Positions 10,127-20,058 are shown, counted from the stretch's first letter. The stretch is 35,398 nt of DNA from an uncultured Clostridia bacterium (GCA_947631995.1 CANRNT010000023.1:1-35398), one strand, 5' to 3'. Notes: generated from the letters alone by a model not told the origin. Made by a program: numbers and translations.

Positions 10127-12238
10127 TTATCTAACGCCGAACAGCAGATCACCATATGTAGGATACGGCCAGTACTTCTTTGAGGTGACTTTCTCTGCCT
10201 CGTCGCACGGCAGCCTCAGCTCTGCCATCTTGGTGAGCACGGTGTCTCTGATAGCCTCCGACTCCTTGATTATGTCCTCGCAGTCTGCAAGAGCTATAAC
10301 TGCCTTTTCAAGCTCGTCTGCCTTTACTGCAATGCTGTCCGCAAGGTCGGAGAGCTTCTTTACAAGACCCTTTTCATACGCGCATGCGATAGACGCGTCA
10401 ACAGCCTTCTTCGCAGCCGCCGTCTTGGCAAGCTCTGCGGCGTAGCCCTCGATTGCGGGCGCTATCTGAGTCTTAGCCATTTCTATCATCGTGTTAGCCT
10501 CGATAACTACCGTCTTGCAGTAGTTTTCAAGCATTATGTCAACTCTTGACTTCATCTCCGCCAGCGTGAACACCTTATGCGATGTGAGCATATCTACATT
10601 CTTCTGGTCGAGCAGGTGCGGCATACAATCTGCGGTAGTGCGGTAGTTGAGCAGACCTCTCTTTTCGGTAGCTTCCTTTATCCACGAATCGTCGTAGCCG
10701 TTGCCGTTGAATATGATACGCTTGTGATCCTTGATAGTTTTCTTTATCATCTCGTGCAGGGCGGTCTCGAAGTCCTCCGCGCCCTCCAGTCTGTCGGCGT
10801 ATATCTTCAGCGACTCTGCCACCGCGCTGTTGAGCATTATGTTCGTGCAGGCTATGCTGTTTGAAGAACCGAGCATACGGAACTCGAACTTGTTTCCCGT
10901 AAACGCGAAAGGCGAAGTACGGTTGCGGTCGGTGGTATCTTTGTTGAACTTAGGCAGGACATTAACACCGAGCTTCATCTGCGTAACCTCCGTGCCCTTA
11001 TACGGCGTGTCGTTCTCGATAGCTTCCAGAACAGCGTTGAGCTCGTCGCCGAGGAATATAGATACAACTGCCGGAGGAGCTTCGTTAGCTCCGAGACGGT
11101 GGTCGTTGCCTGCGGTAGCAACAGCCAGTCTCAGAAGATCCTGATAGTCGTCAACTGCCTTTATAACGGCGCACAAAAACAGCAGGAACTGCGCGTTCTC
11201 ATACGGTGTTTCGCCGGGTGAAAGGAGGTTTACGCCCGTATCAGTAGAGATAGACCAGTTGTTGTGCTTACCGCTGCCGTTTACGCCTGCAAAGGGCTTC
11301 TCGTGCAGCAGGCATACAAGACCGTGCTTGGCTGCTACCTTCTGCATTATCTCCATTGTAAGCTGGTTATGGTCGGTAGCGATGTTTGTAGTAGCATATA
11401 TAGGAGCAAGCTCGTGCTGTGCGGGAGCAACTTCGTTATGCTCCGTCTTGGCAAGTATGCCGAGCTTCCACAGCTCCTCGTTCAGCTCTTCCATATATGC
11501 GGCAACTCTCGGCTTTATAACGCCGAAGTAGTGGTCGTCCATTTCCTGACCCTTAGGCGGCTTTGTGCCGAAAAGCGTTCTGCCCGTAAATCTCAGGTCG
11601 GGACGCTGATCGTACATCTCTTTGGTGATGAGGAAATACTCCTGCTCGGGTCCTACCGATGTACGGACGCACTTTACGTTCTCATTGCCGAAGAGCTTGA
11701 GTATTCTCAGAGCCTGCTTGTTGAGAGCCTGCATAGAACGCAGAAGCGGTGTTTTCTTATCGAGAGCCTCTCCGCCGTAAGAACAGAACGCGGTAGGTAT
11801 GCAGAGGGTCTTGCCCTTTATGAACGCATACGAGGTCGGATCCCACGCGGTATAGCCTCTCGCTTCAAATGTTGCTCTCAGTCCGCCCGAGGGGAACGAT
11901 GAAGCGTCAGGCTCGCCCTTGATAAGCTCCTTGCCCGAGAACTCCATTATAACTCCGCCGTCGGGTGACGGTGAGATAAAGCTGTCGTGCTTTTCTGCCG
12001 TAATGCCCGTAAGCGGCTGGAACCAGTGGGTATAGTGTGTTGCGCCGTGAGCTACCGCCCAATCTCTCATTGCGCTCGCTACTGCATTGGCAACGCCGAT
12101 ATCGAGCTTTGCTCCCTCGTCGATAGTCTTTTTCAGCGACTGATACACCTTTGCCGACAGGTTAGCCTTCATTACTCTGTCATCGAATACCAGACAGCCA
12201 AAATACTCGGGTACTGATTCTGTTGACTTTGCTCCCAT
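10127..12238 (-). CDS. glnN: Glutamine synthetase type III (GlnN)
   Basis: It makes glutamine from glutamate, ammonium and ATP. At 703 residues it fits GSIII (about 700-730), common in Bacteroides, Butyrivibrio and Ruminococcus and far longer than GSI. Family marks include the N-terminal [11 protein letters not shown] block, [10 protein letters not shown] in the catalytic core, [13 protein letters not shown] and [10 protein letters not shown]. The start ATG has AAGGAG 8 bases upstream; 32 further in-frame codons upstream lie inside the structured leader and are not used. It follows gdhA by 155 bases that hold an ANTAR-type hairpin fused to a strong terminator. No clear separate promoter was seen, so it may depend on read-through from gdhA. 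Confidence 0.95.
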   Translation of the reverse strand: MGAKSTESVPEYFGCLVFDDRVMKANLSAKVYQSLKKTIDEGAKLDIGVANAVASAMRDWAVAHGATHYTHWFQPLTGITAEKHDSFISPSPDGGVIMEFSGKELIKGEPDASSFPSGGLRATFEARGYTAWDPTSYAFIKGKTLCIPTAFCSYGGEALDKKTPLLRSMQALNKQALRILKLFGNENVKCVRTSVGPEQEYFLITKEMYDQRPDLRFTGRTLFGTKPPKGQEMDDHYFGVIKPRVAAYMEELNEELWKLGILAKTEHNEVAPAQHELAPIYATTNIATDHNQLTMEIMQKVAAKHGLVCLLHEKPFAGVNGSGKHNNWSISTDTGVNLLSPGETPYENAQFLLFLCAVIKAVDDYQDLLRLAVATAGNDHRLGANEAPPAVVSIFLGDELNAVLEAIENDTPYKGTEVTQMKLGVNVLPKFNKDTTDRNRTSPFAFTGNKFEFRMLGSSNSIACTNIMLNSAVAESLKIYADRLEGAEDFETALHEMIKKTIKDHKRIIFNGNGYDDSWIKEATEKRGLLNYRTTADCMPHLLDQKNVDMLTSHKVFTLAEMKSRVDIMLENYCKTVVIEANTMIEMAKTQIAPAIEGYAAELAKTAAAKKAVDASIACAYEKGLVKKLSDLADSIAVKADELEKAVIALADCEDIIKESEAIRDTVLTKMAELRLPCDEAEKVTSKKYWPYPTYGDLLFGVR

Positions 12239-12283
12239 AATTAAAACTCCTTTACAATATGATCTTCGTTTTTCCGTTTTCGT

Positions 12284-12350
12284 AAAAATAAGAAAAGGAC
12301 ATCTCCGATGTACGGGTAAATACCCATACATCAAAGACGCCCTTGCCTTT
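12284..12350 (-). promoter_or_regulatory. ANTAR-type antiterminator hairpin overlapping a terminator (glnN leader)
   Basis: On the minus strand, AAAGGC-AAGGGC-GTCTTT (12350 down to 12333) forms a 6-bp stem with a six-base loop having A at position 1 and G at position 4, the established signature of ANTAR targets. Most of its bases also belong to the 5' arm of a 24-bp hairpin (12321-12344 with 12295-12318, loop 2, all pairs Watson-Crick or G-T). This hairpin is followed by the T-rich tract 12294-12284. The two folds are mutually exclusive, so binding to the small hairpin would prevent termination. A companion P1 hairpin was not found. Confidence 0.7.
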
Positions 12351-12393
12351 ACGTTATTAAGTTATATTGCCGCTTTCGCTTTTCAGCCGCTCA

Positions 12394-13740
<1,347 letters not shown>

Positions 13741-13763
13741 TTAATGTGTTTGCACGACGCACC

Positions 13764-13876
13764 AAAAAAGAAAAAGTCCCTTTAAGATGATATTATCCTC
13801 TTCAAAGACACCTTTGCCTTTATCCGCTGCGTTCATAGCTATCATATATTCCGCTTTGGCATAACATCACTATGCC
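13764..13876 (-). promoter_or_regulatory. ANTAR-type leader of gdhA with terminator
   Basis: Near the 5' end of the transcript GGCATA/TATGCC (13876-13858) forms a hairpin with a 7-base loop, a possible P1. Downstream, AAAGGC-AAAGGT-GTCTTT (13821-13804) is a 6-bp stem with a hexaloop showing A1 and G4, a clear P2. P2 shares bases with the 5' arm of a longer imperfect hairpin (13795-13815 with 13771-13791), followed by a T-rich tract (about 13764-13775). The core of P2 is nearly identical to that of the glnN leader while the downstream arms differ, indicating selection on the small hairpin. Confidence 0.7.
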
Positions 13877-13888
13877 TTTACGTTACGA

Positions 13889-13917
13889 ATTATACACCCT
13901 CCAAAAGGATTTGTCAA
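13889..13917 (-). promoter_or_regulatory. Consensus promoter for gdhA
   Basis: On the minus strand, TTGACA (13912-13917) and TATAAT (13889-13894) are 17 bases apart, both perfect. Very A/T-rich sequence with A-tracts upstream (13921-13980) could serve as an UP-like element shared with the divergent glutamate synthase promoter. Confidence 0.85.
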
Positions 13918-13980
13918 GACCTTTTTTGCAACTTTTTAAAAAAATCCTGCAAAATTTTAAAAAAGTTTTATTTTACCCAC

Positions 13981-14009
13981 TTGACAAAATGCGATTTTAG
14001 TTGTATAAT
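13981..14009 (+). promoter_or_regulatory. Consensus promoter for the glutamate synthase operon
   Basis: TTGACA (13981-13986) and TATAAT (14004-14009) are 17 bases apart, both perfect. It is divergent from the gdhA promoter, with only 63 bases between the two -35 boxes. The leader to the first start codon is about 150 bases. Strong core promoters suggest that control acts after initiation. Confidence 0.85.
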
Positions 14010-14016
14010 ACACCAT

Positions 14017-14108
14017 ATGAGCAAAGGCGTTCATTTCACAGCGGCGGTCTGTCGTGCAGTTTTGGCACGGCTTGCCTGCGTTGCCGCTTTGAGATGAGCG
14101 CCTTTTGC
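14017..14108 (+). promoter_or_regulatory. ANTAR-type hairpin in the glutamate synthase leader
   Basis: At the expected transcript 5' end, ATGAGC-AAAGGC-GTTCAT (14017-14034) forms a 6-bp stem with a hexaloop carrying A1 and G4. The segment 14021-14034 can instead pair with 14094-14108 (one bulge, one wobble), enclosing a second stem AGCGGC/GCCGCT (14040-14045/14083-14088) and a hairpin near 14050-14070. The mutually exclusive layout matches the gdhA and glnN leaders. The T-tract here is weak (TTTT inside the 3' arm), so whether it terminates is uncertain. Confidence 0.55.
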
Positions 14109-14166
14109 CGTATATACGCAGAATTATTCAATTGTACTTCCGATACGAAAGGATTGAGCCTATATT

Positions 14167-15261
14167 ATGAAAAAGGAAGGTCAGGTAAGGATACCGTCCG
14201 GCTGCGCGATAGCGGCTGTGATATCCAAAGAGGGAAACAAGATATCGGGCGAGCTGATAACCGAGGCTATGAAGCCCATGCACGACCGCTCAAACGGTCT
14301 TGGAGGAGGCTTTGCGGGATACGGCATTTATCCCGAATACAAGGACTTTTACGCCCTGCACATTTTCTTTGACGACAGGCCGTCAAGGATAGACTGCGAG
14401 ACATTTTTAAAGGAGCGCTTCGAGATAGTCAAATCCGAAGTGATACCCACCCGCAAGATACCCGCTATAACGGACGAGCCTATGATATGGAGATACTTTG
14501 TATCGCCGCTGCGCTCGGTAATGGCTTCAATGCAGCTGGACGAGAAAGCTCTGGTATCGCGTACCGCGGTACAGATAAACACCGCTCACAAGGGCGCGTA
14601 TGTTTTCTCCAGCGGAAAAAATATGGGCGCGTTCAAGGCGGTAGGCTTCCCGGAGGACGTAGGAAGATTTTACCGTCTGGAAGAGTATGCAGGCTACTCG
14701 TGGACTGCTCACGGACGCTACCCGACGAACACCCCCGGCTGGTGGGGCGGAGCGCACCCGTTCACGCTGCTCGATTACTCGGTAGTGCACAACGGTGAGA
14801 TATCCTCTTACGACGCGAACAGGCGCTTTATAGAAATGTTCGGATACAAATGCACCTTACAGACCGACACGGAGGTCATTACATATATAATGGACTATCT
14901 GCTGCGCGTTCAGGGGCTTACGCTCAAAGAAGCGGCAAGCGTTATCGCCGCGCCTTTCTGGAGCACGATAAACGACAAGTCCGACATTGAGGACAAGAAC
15001 AAGCACATCTACCTGAGAACGCTGTTCCCTAGCTTGCTCATAACGGGTCCGTTCTCGATAGTTTTCGGCTACAACGGCGGTCTTATGGCTCTTAACGACA
15101 GGCTGAAGCTGCGTTCTATGGTGGTCGGAGAAAAGGACGACAAGGTGTTCATAGCAAGTGAAGAAGCCGCAATAAGGGTAATGCAGCCCGACGCGGAGAA
15201 CATCTGGTCGCCGGCAGGCGGAGAGCCTGTAATAGTTGAGGTAAAGGAGGGCGCGTACTGA
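14167..15261 (+). CDS. Glutamate synthase, stand-alone glutamine amidotransferase subunit (GltB N-terminal domain)
   Basis: This 364-residue protein corresponds to the class II amidotransferase domain of the GltB large subunit. It would hydrolyse glutamine and pass ammonia to the FMN protein encoded next. A short propeptide precedes Cys13, the likely nucleophile. Further family marks are the substrate-loop region TAHGRYPTNTPG near 180, HNGEISSYDANR near 210 and QTDTEVITY near 235. Genomes with fused GltB carry this as residues 1-400 of a roughly 1500-residue chain. The ATG follows a purine-rich GAAAGGAT site. Its stop overlaps the next start by one base (TGATG), so the two are coupled. Confidence 0.88.
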   Translation: MKKEGQVRIPSGCAIAAVISKEGNKISGELITEAMKPMHDRSNGLGGGFAGYGIYPEYKDFYALHIFFDDRPSRIDCETFLKERFEIVKSEVIPTRKIPAITDEPMIWRYFVSPLRSVMASMQLDEKALVSRTAVQINTAHKGAYVFSSGKNMGAFKAVGFPEDVGRFYRLEEYAGYSWTAHGRYPTNTPGWWGGAHPFTLLDYSVVHNGEISSYDANRRFIEMFGYKCTLQTDTEVITYIMDYLLRVQGLTLKEAASVIAAPFWSTINDKSDIEDKNKHIYLRTLFPSLLITGPFSIVFGYNGGLMALNDRLKLRSMVVGEKDDKVFIASEEAAIRVMQPDAENIWSPAGGEPVIVEVKEGAY

Positions 15262-16769
15262 TGAACGACATATATATACATCCCGAATATGAAGTTATAA
15301 GAAACAGCGACCGCTGTATAGCCTGCCGCGTGTGCGAAAGACAGTGCGCCAACGAGGTACACTTTTTCAGCGATGAGCACGGCAAGATGATGAGCGACGA
15401 AGCAAAGTGCGTCAACTGCCAGAGATGTGTTTCTCTCTGCCCGACAAAGGCTCTCAAAATAGTAAAGAGCGACTGTCTGCTGCGCGAGAACGCCAACTGG
15501 AGCAACGACACCATAAAAGAGATATACAAGCAGGCGAACAGCGGCGGCGTTCTTCTCTCGTCTATGGGAAACCCTAAGCCGTTCCCCGTTTACTGGGACA
15601 AGATACTTATAAACGCTTCGCAGGTGACCAACCCTCCGATAGACCCTTTGAGAGAGCCTATGGAGACGAAGGTGTTCCTCGGCAAGAAGCCCGACAAGAT
15701 AAAGCGTGATGAGAACGGCAAGCTCAAATGCGAGCTTCCGCCGCAGATAGAGCTTTCAATGCCCGTTATGTTCTCGGCGATGAGTTACGGCTCTATCAGC
15801 TACAACGCGCACGCTTCTCTTGCCCGCGCCGCAACGGAGCTCGGAATACTTTACAACACGGGTGAGGGCGGTCTGCACGAGGACTTTTACTGCTATGGTG
15901 AAAACACCATAGTACAGGTAGCTTCGGGACGTTTCGGCGTTCACGAAGACTACCTTAAAGCAGGCGCGGCTATCGAGATAAAAATGGGTCAGGGCGCAAA
16001 GCCCGGCATAGGCGGACATCTGCCCGGAGCTAAGATAGTCGGCGATGTATCGCGCACCCGTATGATACCCGAGGGCTCGGACGCTATATCCCCTGCCCCT
16101 CATCACGATATTTATTCTATCGAAGACCTGCGGCAGCTCGTATTCTCTCTCAAAGAGGCTACGGAATACAAAAAGCCCGTTATAGTAAAGGTAGCGGCGG
16201 TACACAACATTGCCGCGATAGCAAGCGGTATCGCAAGGAGCGGCGCGGACATCATAGCTATTGACGGCTTCCGCGGAGGAACGGGCGCTGCGCCGACAAG
16301 GATAAGAGATAACGTCGGCATACCTATCGAGCTTGCTCTTGCTTCTGTTGACCAACGTTTGCGCGACGAGGGCATAAGAAACAACATCTCTCTGGTGGTA
16401 GGCGGAAGCATACGCAGCGCCGCCGATGTTGTAAAGGCTATCGCTCTGGGCGCGGACGCCTGCTACATAGCAACGGCCGCTTTACTGGCGCTTGGCTGTC
16501 ACCTTTGCCGCACCTGTCAGAGCGGCAAGTGCAACTGGGGAATAGCTACTCAGCGTCCCGAGCTTGTAAAGAGGCTCAACCCCGACATCGGCAGTCAGAG
16601 GCTCGTAAATCTCATGAACGCATGGCGGCACGAGATAAAAGAGCTTATGGGCGGCATGGGCATAAACTCCATTGAAGCTCTCAAGGGCAACAGGCTTATG
16701 CTTCGCGGAGTAGGTCTTACGAACGCGGAGCTGGAGATACTGGGTATCGCGCACGCAGGACAGAGCTGA
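15261..16769 (+). CDS. Glutamate synthase, FMN/Fe-S central subunit
   Basis: This is the 502-residue synthase core, where 2-oxoglutarate and ammonia become glutamate. An N-terminal 2[4Fe-4S] ferredoxin module has Cys19/22/25/29 and Cys50/53/56/60. The FMN-binding barrel shows SAMSYGSIS near 172, KMGQGAKPGIGGHLPG near 245 and GFRGGTGAAPTRIRD near 335. A Cys-rich segment near 415-430 (CHLCRTC, then C-WGIATQ) matches the 3Fe-4S region of GltB. This ferredoxin-plus-FMN form is typical of archaeal and clostridial/Thermotoga-like split enzymes. The integral ferredoxin and the following ferredoxin gene suggest electrons reach FMN through Fe-S centres. Confidence 0.9.
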   Translation: MNDIYIHPEYEVIRNSDRCIACRVCERQCANEVHFFSDEHGKMMSDEAKCVNCQRCVSLCPTKALKIVKSDCLLRENANWSNDTIKEIYKQANSGGVLLSSMGNPKPFPVYWDKILINASQVTNPPIDPLREPMETKVFLGKKPDKIKRDENGKLKCELPPQIELSMPVMFSAMSYGSISYNAHASLARAATELGILYNTGEGGLHEDFYCYGENTIVQVASGRFGVHEDYLKAGAAIEIKMGQGAKPGIGGHLPGAKIVGDVSRTRMIPEGSDAISPAPHHDIYSIEDLRQLVFSLKEATEYKKPVIVKVAAVHNIAAIASGIARSGADIIAIDGFRGGTGAAPTRIRDNVGIPIELALASVDQRLRDEGIRNNISLVVGGSIRSAADVVKAIALGADACYIATAALLALGCHLCRTCQSGKCNWGIATQRPELVKRLNPDIGSQRLVNLMNAWRHEIKELMGGMGINSIEALKGNRLMLRGVGLTNAELEILGIAHAGQS

Positions 16770-16786
16770 TAGGATAGGTGAACGTT

Positions 16787-17227
16787 ATGAAAAGAGTATA
16801 TGTAAATGAAGAATGGTGCTTGGGCTGTCACCTTTGCGAATACAACTGCGCGTTTGCAAATTCTGGTCTTAAAGATATGGCATACGCGCTGAAAGGCAAG
16901 CCCATATACCCGAGGATACACATTGAAGAAAACGACAAGATAAGCTACGCCGTATCATGCCGCCATTGCGACGACCCGATATGCGTCAAAAGCTGTATCG
17001 CGGGAGCTATCTCCAAAAAAGACGGCGTTGTACACATAGACAGCGAAAAATGCGTCGGCTGTCACACCTGCGTGCTTGTTTGCCCGTATGGAGCATTAGC
17101 GCCGGGCGAGAGCGGCATTATGCAAAAGTGCGAGCTTTGCCTTGCAAACTCCTGCGGCGAGCCTGCGTGCGTAAAGGGCTGCCCCAACAATGCGATAGTC
17201 TTTGAAAGCAGAGATGAGGAGGTATGA
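16787..17227 (+). CDS. 4Fe-4S ferredoxin subunit of split glutamate synthase
   Basis: In this 146-residue protein about four Cys clusters (CLGCHLCEYNC; CRHC with CVKSC; CVGCHTCVLVCP; CELC with CVKGCP) could hold up to four 4Fe-4S centres, like HycB/DmsB-type electron carriers. The start is placed at the ATG with AGGTGA 5 bases upstream; a GTG three codons earlier is less well placed. Its position between the FMN core and the FAD reductase suggests it wires the two. The stop overlaps a possible ATG of the next gene. Confidence 0.85.
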   Translation: MKRVYVNEEWCLGCHLCEYNCAFANSGLKDMAYALKGKPIYPRIHIEENDKISYAVSCRHCDDPICVKSCIAGAISKKDGVVHIDSEKCVGCHTCVLVCPYGALAPGESGIMQKCELCLANSCGEPACVKGCPNNAIVFESRDEEV

Positions 17228-17232
17228 GGCTG

Positions 17233-18480
17233 ATGAAGCAGTATGTTATTATAGGAAACGGCGTTGCCGCGGCAGGCTGCATTGAGGGCATACGCTCTGT
17301 TGACAAGGATGGCAAGATCACCGTAATATCGGAAGAGAAACACCCCGTATATTGCAGACCGCTCATATCTTATTATCTTGAGGGAAAGACGGACACCAAG
17401 AAGATGTCATACCGCGGCGAGGATTTTTACACCGCAAACGGCTGCGAGGTCATATACGGCAAAAAGGCGGTGAAGATAGACAAAGCCGCCAAGAAGATAG
17501 AGCTTGACGACAAGAGCAAGCTGCCGTACACAAGCGTTTGTGTTGCGACGGGTTCATCGCCGTTTGTGCCGCCGATGGAGGGGCTGGAAAGCGTTGAGAA
17601 GAAGTTTGGCTTTATGACTTTGGACGACACGCTGGCTCTTGAAAAGGCGGTAACAAAGAAGTCAAGGGTTCTCATAGTCGGCGCAGGACTTATAGGTCTT
17701 AAATGTGCCGAGGGCTTGCACGGCAGAGCGGCTTCAATTGTTGTTGCCGACCTTGCCGACAGGGTGCTTTCCAGTATCCTTGACAAGGACTGCGCTGCGT
17801 ATATGCAGGAGTGTCTTGAAGAAAACGGGATAGAATTTCTGCTTTCGGACAGCGTAAAGAAATTTGATAAAAACAAGGCTCATATGCAAAGCGGCAAGGA
17901 AGTTGATTTTGACGTGCTTGTGCTTGCGGTAGGCGTTAGGGCGAACACAGCTCTTGTAAAAGATGCAGGCGGCGAGGTAAACAGGGGCATTATAGTTGAC
18001 GAAAAACTTCGCACAAGTATTGAGGATATATACGCGGCAGGCGACTGCACCGAGGGCGAGGACATCTCACTCGGAGCGAAGAGAGTTTTAGCGCTTATGC
18101 CCAACGCATATATGCAGGGTCACGCGGCAGGCGTGAACATGGCAGGCGGCGAGGAGCTCTTCGACAAGGGCATACCTATGAACTCTATCGGATTTTTCGG
18201 TCTGCATTGCATGACGGCGGGTACTGCTTACACCTCGGAGCAGGGCGGCTGTACATATGAAGAAAAGTTTGACGGCGGAATAAAAAGGCTGTTCACAAAG
18301 GGCGGCTTGCTGACGGGATTTATGATCATAGGCGGCAGCGAGAGGGCAGGCATATACACCGCCATGATACGCGAAAAAACGCCTCTTGACAGCGTGAACT
18401 TTGAAATGCTGCGCAAGGCGGCGACGTCGGCGGCGTTTGGCAAAGAGGCAAGAAAAGAAAAATTCGCTATGCCGCATTAA
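17233..18480 (+). CDS. FAD/NAD(P)H oxidoreductase subunit of split glutamate synthase
   Basis: In this pyridine-nucleotide-disulfide-type reductase of 415 residues the FAD-binding GxGxxA motif is at IIGNGVAAAG near the N-terminus, the NAD(P)-binding motif is IVGAGLIGLKCAEGL near 150, and the second FAD motif is IYAAGDC near 270. It resembles the NirB/rubredoxin-reductase branch rather than canonical GltD, so it is probably a substitute electron-input subunit. An ATG at 17224 overlaps the ferredoxin stop, but GGAGG lies too close to it; the ATG at 17233 has that site 9 bases upstream and is preferred. NADH versus NADPH use cannot be told. Confidence 0.85.
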   Translation: MKQYVIIGNGVAAAGCIEGIRSVDKDGKITVISEEKHPVYCRPLISYYLEGKTDTKKMSYRGEDFYTANGCEVIYGKKAVKIDKAAKKIELDDKSKLPYTSVCVATGSSPFVPPMEGLESVEKKFGFMTLDDTLALEKAVTKKSRVLIVGAGLIGLKCAEGLHGRAASIVVADLADRVLSSILDKDCAAYMQECLEENGIEFLLSDSVKKFDKNKAHMQSGKEVDFDVLVLAVGVRANTALVKDAGGEVNRGIIVDEKLRTSIEDIYAAGDCTEGEDISLGAKRVLALMPNAYMQGHAAGVNMAGGEELFDKGIPMNSIGFFGLHCMTAGTAYTSEQGGCTYEEKFDGGIKRLFTKGGLLTGFMIIGGSERAGIYTAMIREKTPLDSVNFEMLRKAATSAAFGKEARKEKFAMPH

Positions 18481-18484
18481 GATG

Positions 18485-18513
18485 TTGCATAGGCGGAAAA
18501 AGTATGTTATAAT
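18485..18513 (+). promoter_or_regulatory. Possible internal promoter before the GXGXG gene
   Basis: TTGCAT and TATAAT are spaced 17 bases apart, with a TG one base before the -10. The -35 is poor, but an extended -10 can compensate. It lies in the 52-base gap before the last glutamate synthase gene, the only sizeable gap in the operon, so this subunit may also be made independently. Confidence 0.45.
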
Positions 18514-18532
18514 ACTGTAAAGGACTGATACT

Positions 18533-19255
18533 ATGGTACTTATAGATGTAAACGGTCTCGACCACAGGGCGGTGAACGAAAATCTTCGCGAGGCAAAGGA
18601 CGACTGCCGTCTGACGGGCTGCTGCGGTCAGAGGTTCATAGCGGCAGGAATGTCGGGCAAGTCGATAACCATTGACGGCGTGCCGGGGAACGCTCTGGGC
18701 GCGTACCTCAACGGCGGAGAGATAATCGTAAATGCCAACGCTCAGGACGCTGTTGGCGACACGATGAACGAGGGAAAGATAATCATTCACGGAAATATAG
18801 GCGATGCGGCAGGCTACGCAATGCGCGGAGGAAAGATACTGATAAAAGGCAATGCAGGCTACCGCGCAGGCATACACATGAAAGCGTACAAAGAAAAAGT
18901 GCCGCTCATGGTGATAGGCGGCTGCACGGGAAGCTTTCTCGGCGAATATCAGGCAGGCGGAGTGATAGTCGTGCTGGGGCTGGACATAGGCAACCGAAAG
19001 ATAGTCGGAAACTTCCCCTGCACGGGTATGCACGGCGGAAAGATGTTTCTGCGAAGCGACTGCAAGGACGTTAAGTTCCCGTCGCAGGTGACGGCTAAGA
19101 GAGCTACCGCGAAAGAGCTCGCCGAGCTTAAAAAGTATGTTTCGCAGTACTGCGAGGTATTCGGCGGCGATGTTGACAGCATAATGGACAGCCCGTTCAC
19201 GGTCGTGACCCCCGACAGCAAGAACCCGTATAAGCAGATGTACGTTGCCAACTAG
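18533..19255 (+). CDS. Glutamate synthase GXGXG-domain subunit
   Basis: This 240-residue right-handed beta-helix protein corresponds to the C-terminal GXGXG domain of GltB, also found in FwdC-type subunits. Repeated Gly-rich turns (for example GMSGKSITIDG, AYLNGGEIIV, GDAAGYAMRGGKILIKG, GYRAGIHM) run from about 40 to 170. In fused GltB this domain is structural and supports the ammonia channel. Here it is last in the operon, after the electron-transfer subunits, a different order from the fused enzyme. AAGGAC lies 7 bases before the ATG. A C-terminal extension after 180 has no motif I recognise. The stop codon TAG is the first three bases of a heptamer array. Confidence 0.88.
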   Translation: MVLIDVNGLDHRAVNENLREAKDDCRLTGCCGQRFIAAGMSGKSITIDGVPGNALGAYLNGGEIIVNANAQDAVGDTMNEGKIIIHGNIGDAAGYAMRGGKILIKGNAGYRAGIHMKAYKEKVPLMVIGGCTGSFLGEYQAGGVIVVLGLDIGNRKIVGNFPCTGMHGGKMFLRSDCKDVKFPSQVTAKRATAKELAELKKYVSQYCEVFGGDVDSIMDSPFTVVTPDSKNPYKQMYVAN

Positions 19256-19430
19256 AAGTTAGATGTTAGAAGTAAGAGGTTAGAGATGTTTTTCTGACCG
19301 TTGTGCAAATACGTAATTTCTGCGGTTTAGAGTTAGAGGCAAGAGGCAAGAGGTGCGTTTTGAAAAGTATGTGCAAAATTATAAAAAGCAACTTCTTGCT
19401 TCTTGCCTCTGAATATCTTGCTTCTAGTAG
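19253..19430. repeat. Heptamer arrays forming a 20-bp hairpin
   Basis: Five contiguous heptamers (TAGAAGT, TAGATGT, TAGAAGT, AAGAGGT, TAGAGAT) run 19253-19287, and more (TAGAGGC, AAGAGGC, AAGAGGT) run 19334-19354. From 19391 the same family occurs on the opposite strand. As a result 19335-19354 pairs with 19391-19410 over 20 bp with only two G-T wobbles, around a 36-base loop. The two orientations thus give one large stem downstream of the glutamate synthase operon. Confidence 0.7.
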
Positions 19431-19455
19431 CTGAGGCAAGAAGATAGGATTTATT

Positions 19456-19799
19456 CGTACTGCGGATCATTCAATTTTAGAGAAATTATATTATACCCGA
19501 CCCTCTTACCTCCCCAAAGGGAGATGGCTGGCAGAATATTCTTCCTGCGGTGTGGGGGAGGAAAAAATGGCTTTAGGTAGTGAGTTGTGAGATAATGAAA
19601 TGTGCAAGGGCGGACGGTACGTTCTTTCCTTTGATATTGATACACACCCGCTATCAACTGCCACAGGAAAAGCGGCTGGCAGAATATTCTTCCGGCGGTA
19701 TGGGGTGGCGTGGTTTTCTGATAGAAATGTTTTAGGAGTGGAGCGTAATAGTGCAAAATGAGCTGTGCTTGCTTGGCTCGTTCTTGCTTCTTGCCTCTG
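19456..19799. repeat. Dispersed repeat, copy 1 (with internal 18-mer duplication)
   Basis: Segments 19456-19545 and 19676-19799 align to a continuous stretch at 20137-20332, with the same lengths (90 and 124 bases, sharing the 18-mer). Copy 1 carries an extra 148 bases bounded by two copies of the 18-mer CTGGCAGAATATTCTTCC (19528-19545 and 19676-19693). The 18-mer sits between C-rich and G-rich arms (CCTCCCC and GGGGGAGG), giving a hairpin. A minus-strand open frame across this copy is considered spurious. Confidence 0.7.
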
Positions 19800-19892
19800 G
19801 TTCTCTTACCTCCTACAGCGCTGGCAAGAGAAGCTCCCGCGAATGCGACAAAAGCATTTCTAACCTCTAACATCTTATATCTAGCCTCTAGC

Positions 19893-19908
19893 GGCAGAAT
19901 ATTCTTCC
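19893..19908. repeat. Partial copy of the 18-mer repeat
   Basis: GGCAGAATATTCTTCC is present, lacking the first two bases of the 18-mer. It directly follows a minus-strand heptamer array (about 19859-19892), linking the two repeat families. Confidence 0.65.
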
Positions 19909-19969
19909 GGACAATTTTAGGGTATTACGAATATATAAAGAGGGAAAATCAAAATACCGAGGTGTTTTG

Positions 19970-20058
19970 GCGGTCTCCGCAAATGCGGCTTGCCGCATTT
20001 GGTTTGGAATTGCAAAGCAATTCCTTCAGCGCTCGCTGCGCGAGCGCTCGGAGACCGC
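19970..20058. repeat. Perfect cloverleaf (four-way junction) inverted-repeat element
   Basis: An outer 10-bp stem, GCGGTCTCCG (19970-19979) with CGGAGACCGC (20049-20058), encloses three perfect hairpins: 9 bp with loop CTTG (19980-19988/19993-20001), 8 bp with loop AAA (20006-20013/20017-20024) and 8 bp with a 5-base loop (20028-20035/20041-20048). Thirty-five base pairs in 89 bases contain no mismatch, and junction linkers are 0, 4, 3 and 0 bases. It is not a tRNA: the arms are too long and there is no 7-base anticodon loop. Confidence 0.85.

Noticed and set aside
19451-19873. 140-codon open frame on the minus strand
   Set aside because: It runs through the 18-mer repeats and heptamer arrays; parts of its translation come from repeated DNA, and the start lacks a ribosome binding site.
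19970-20058. tRNA gene suggested by cloverleaf shape
   Set aside because: Stems of 10, 9, 8 and 8 bp with loops of 3-5 bases do not fit tRNA; there is no anticodon loop, T-loop sequence or acceptor tail.
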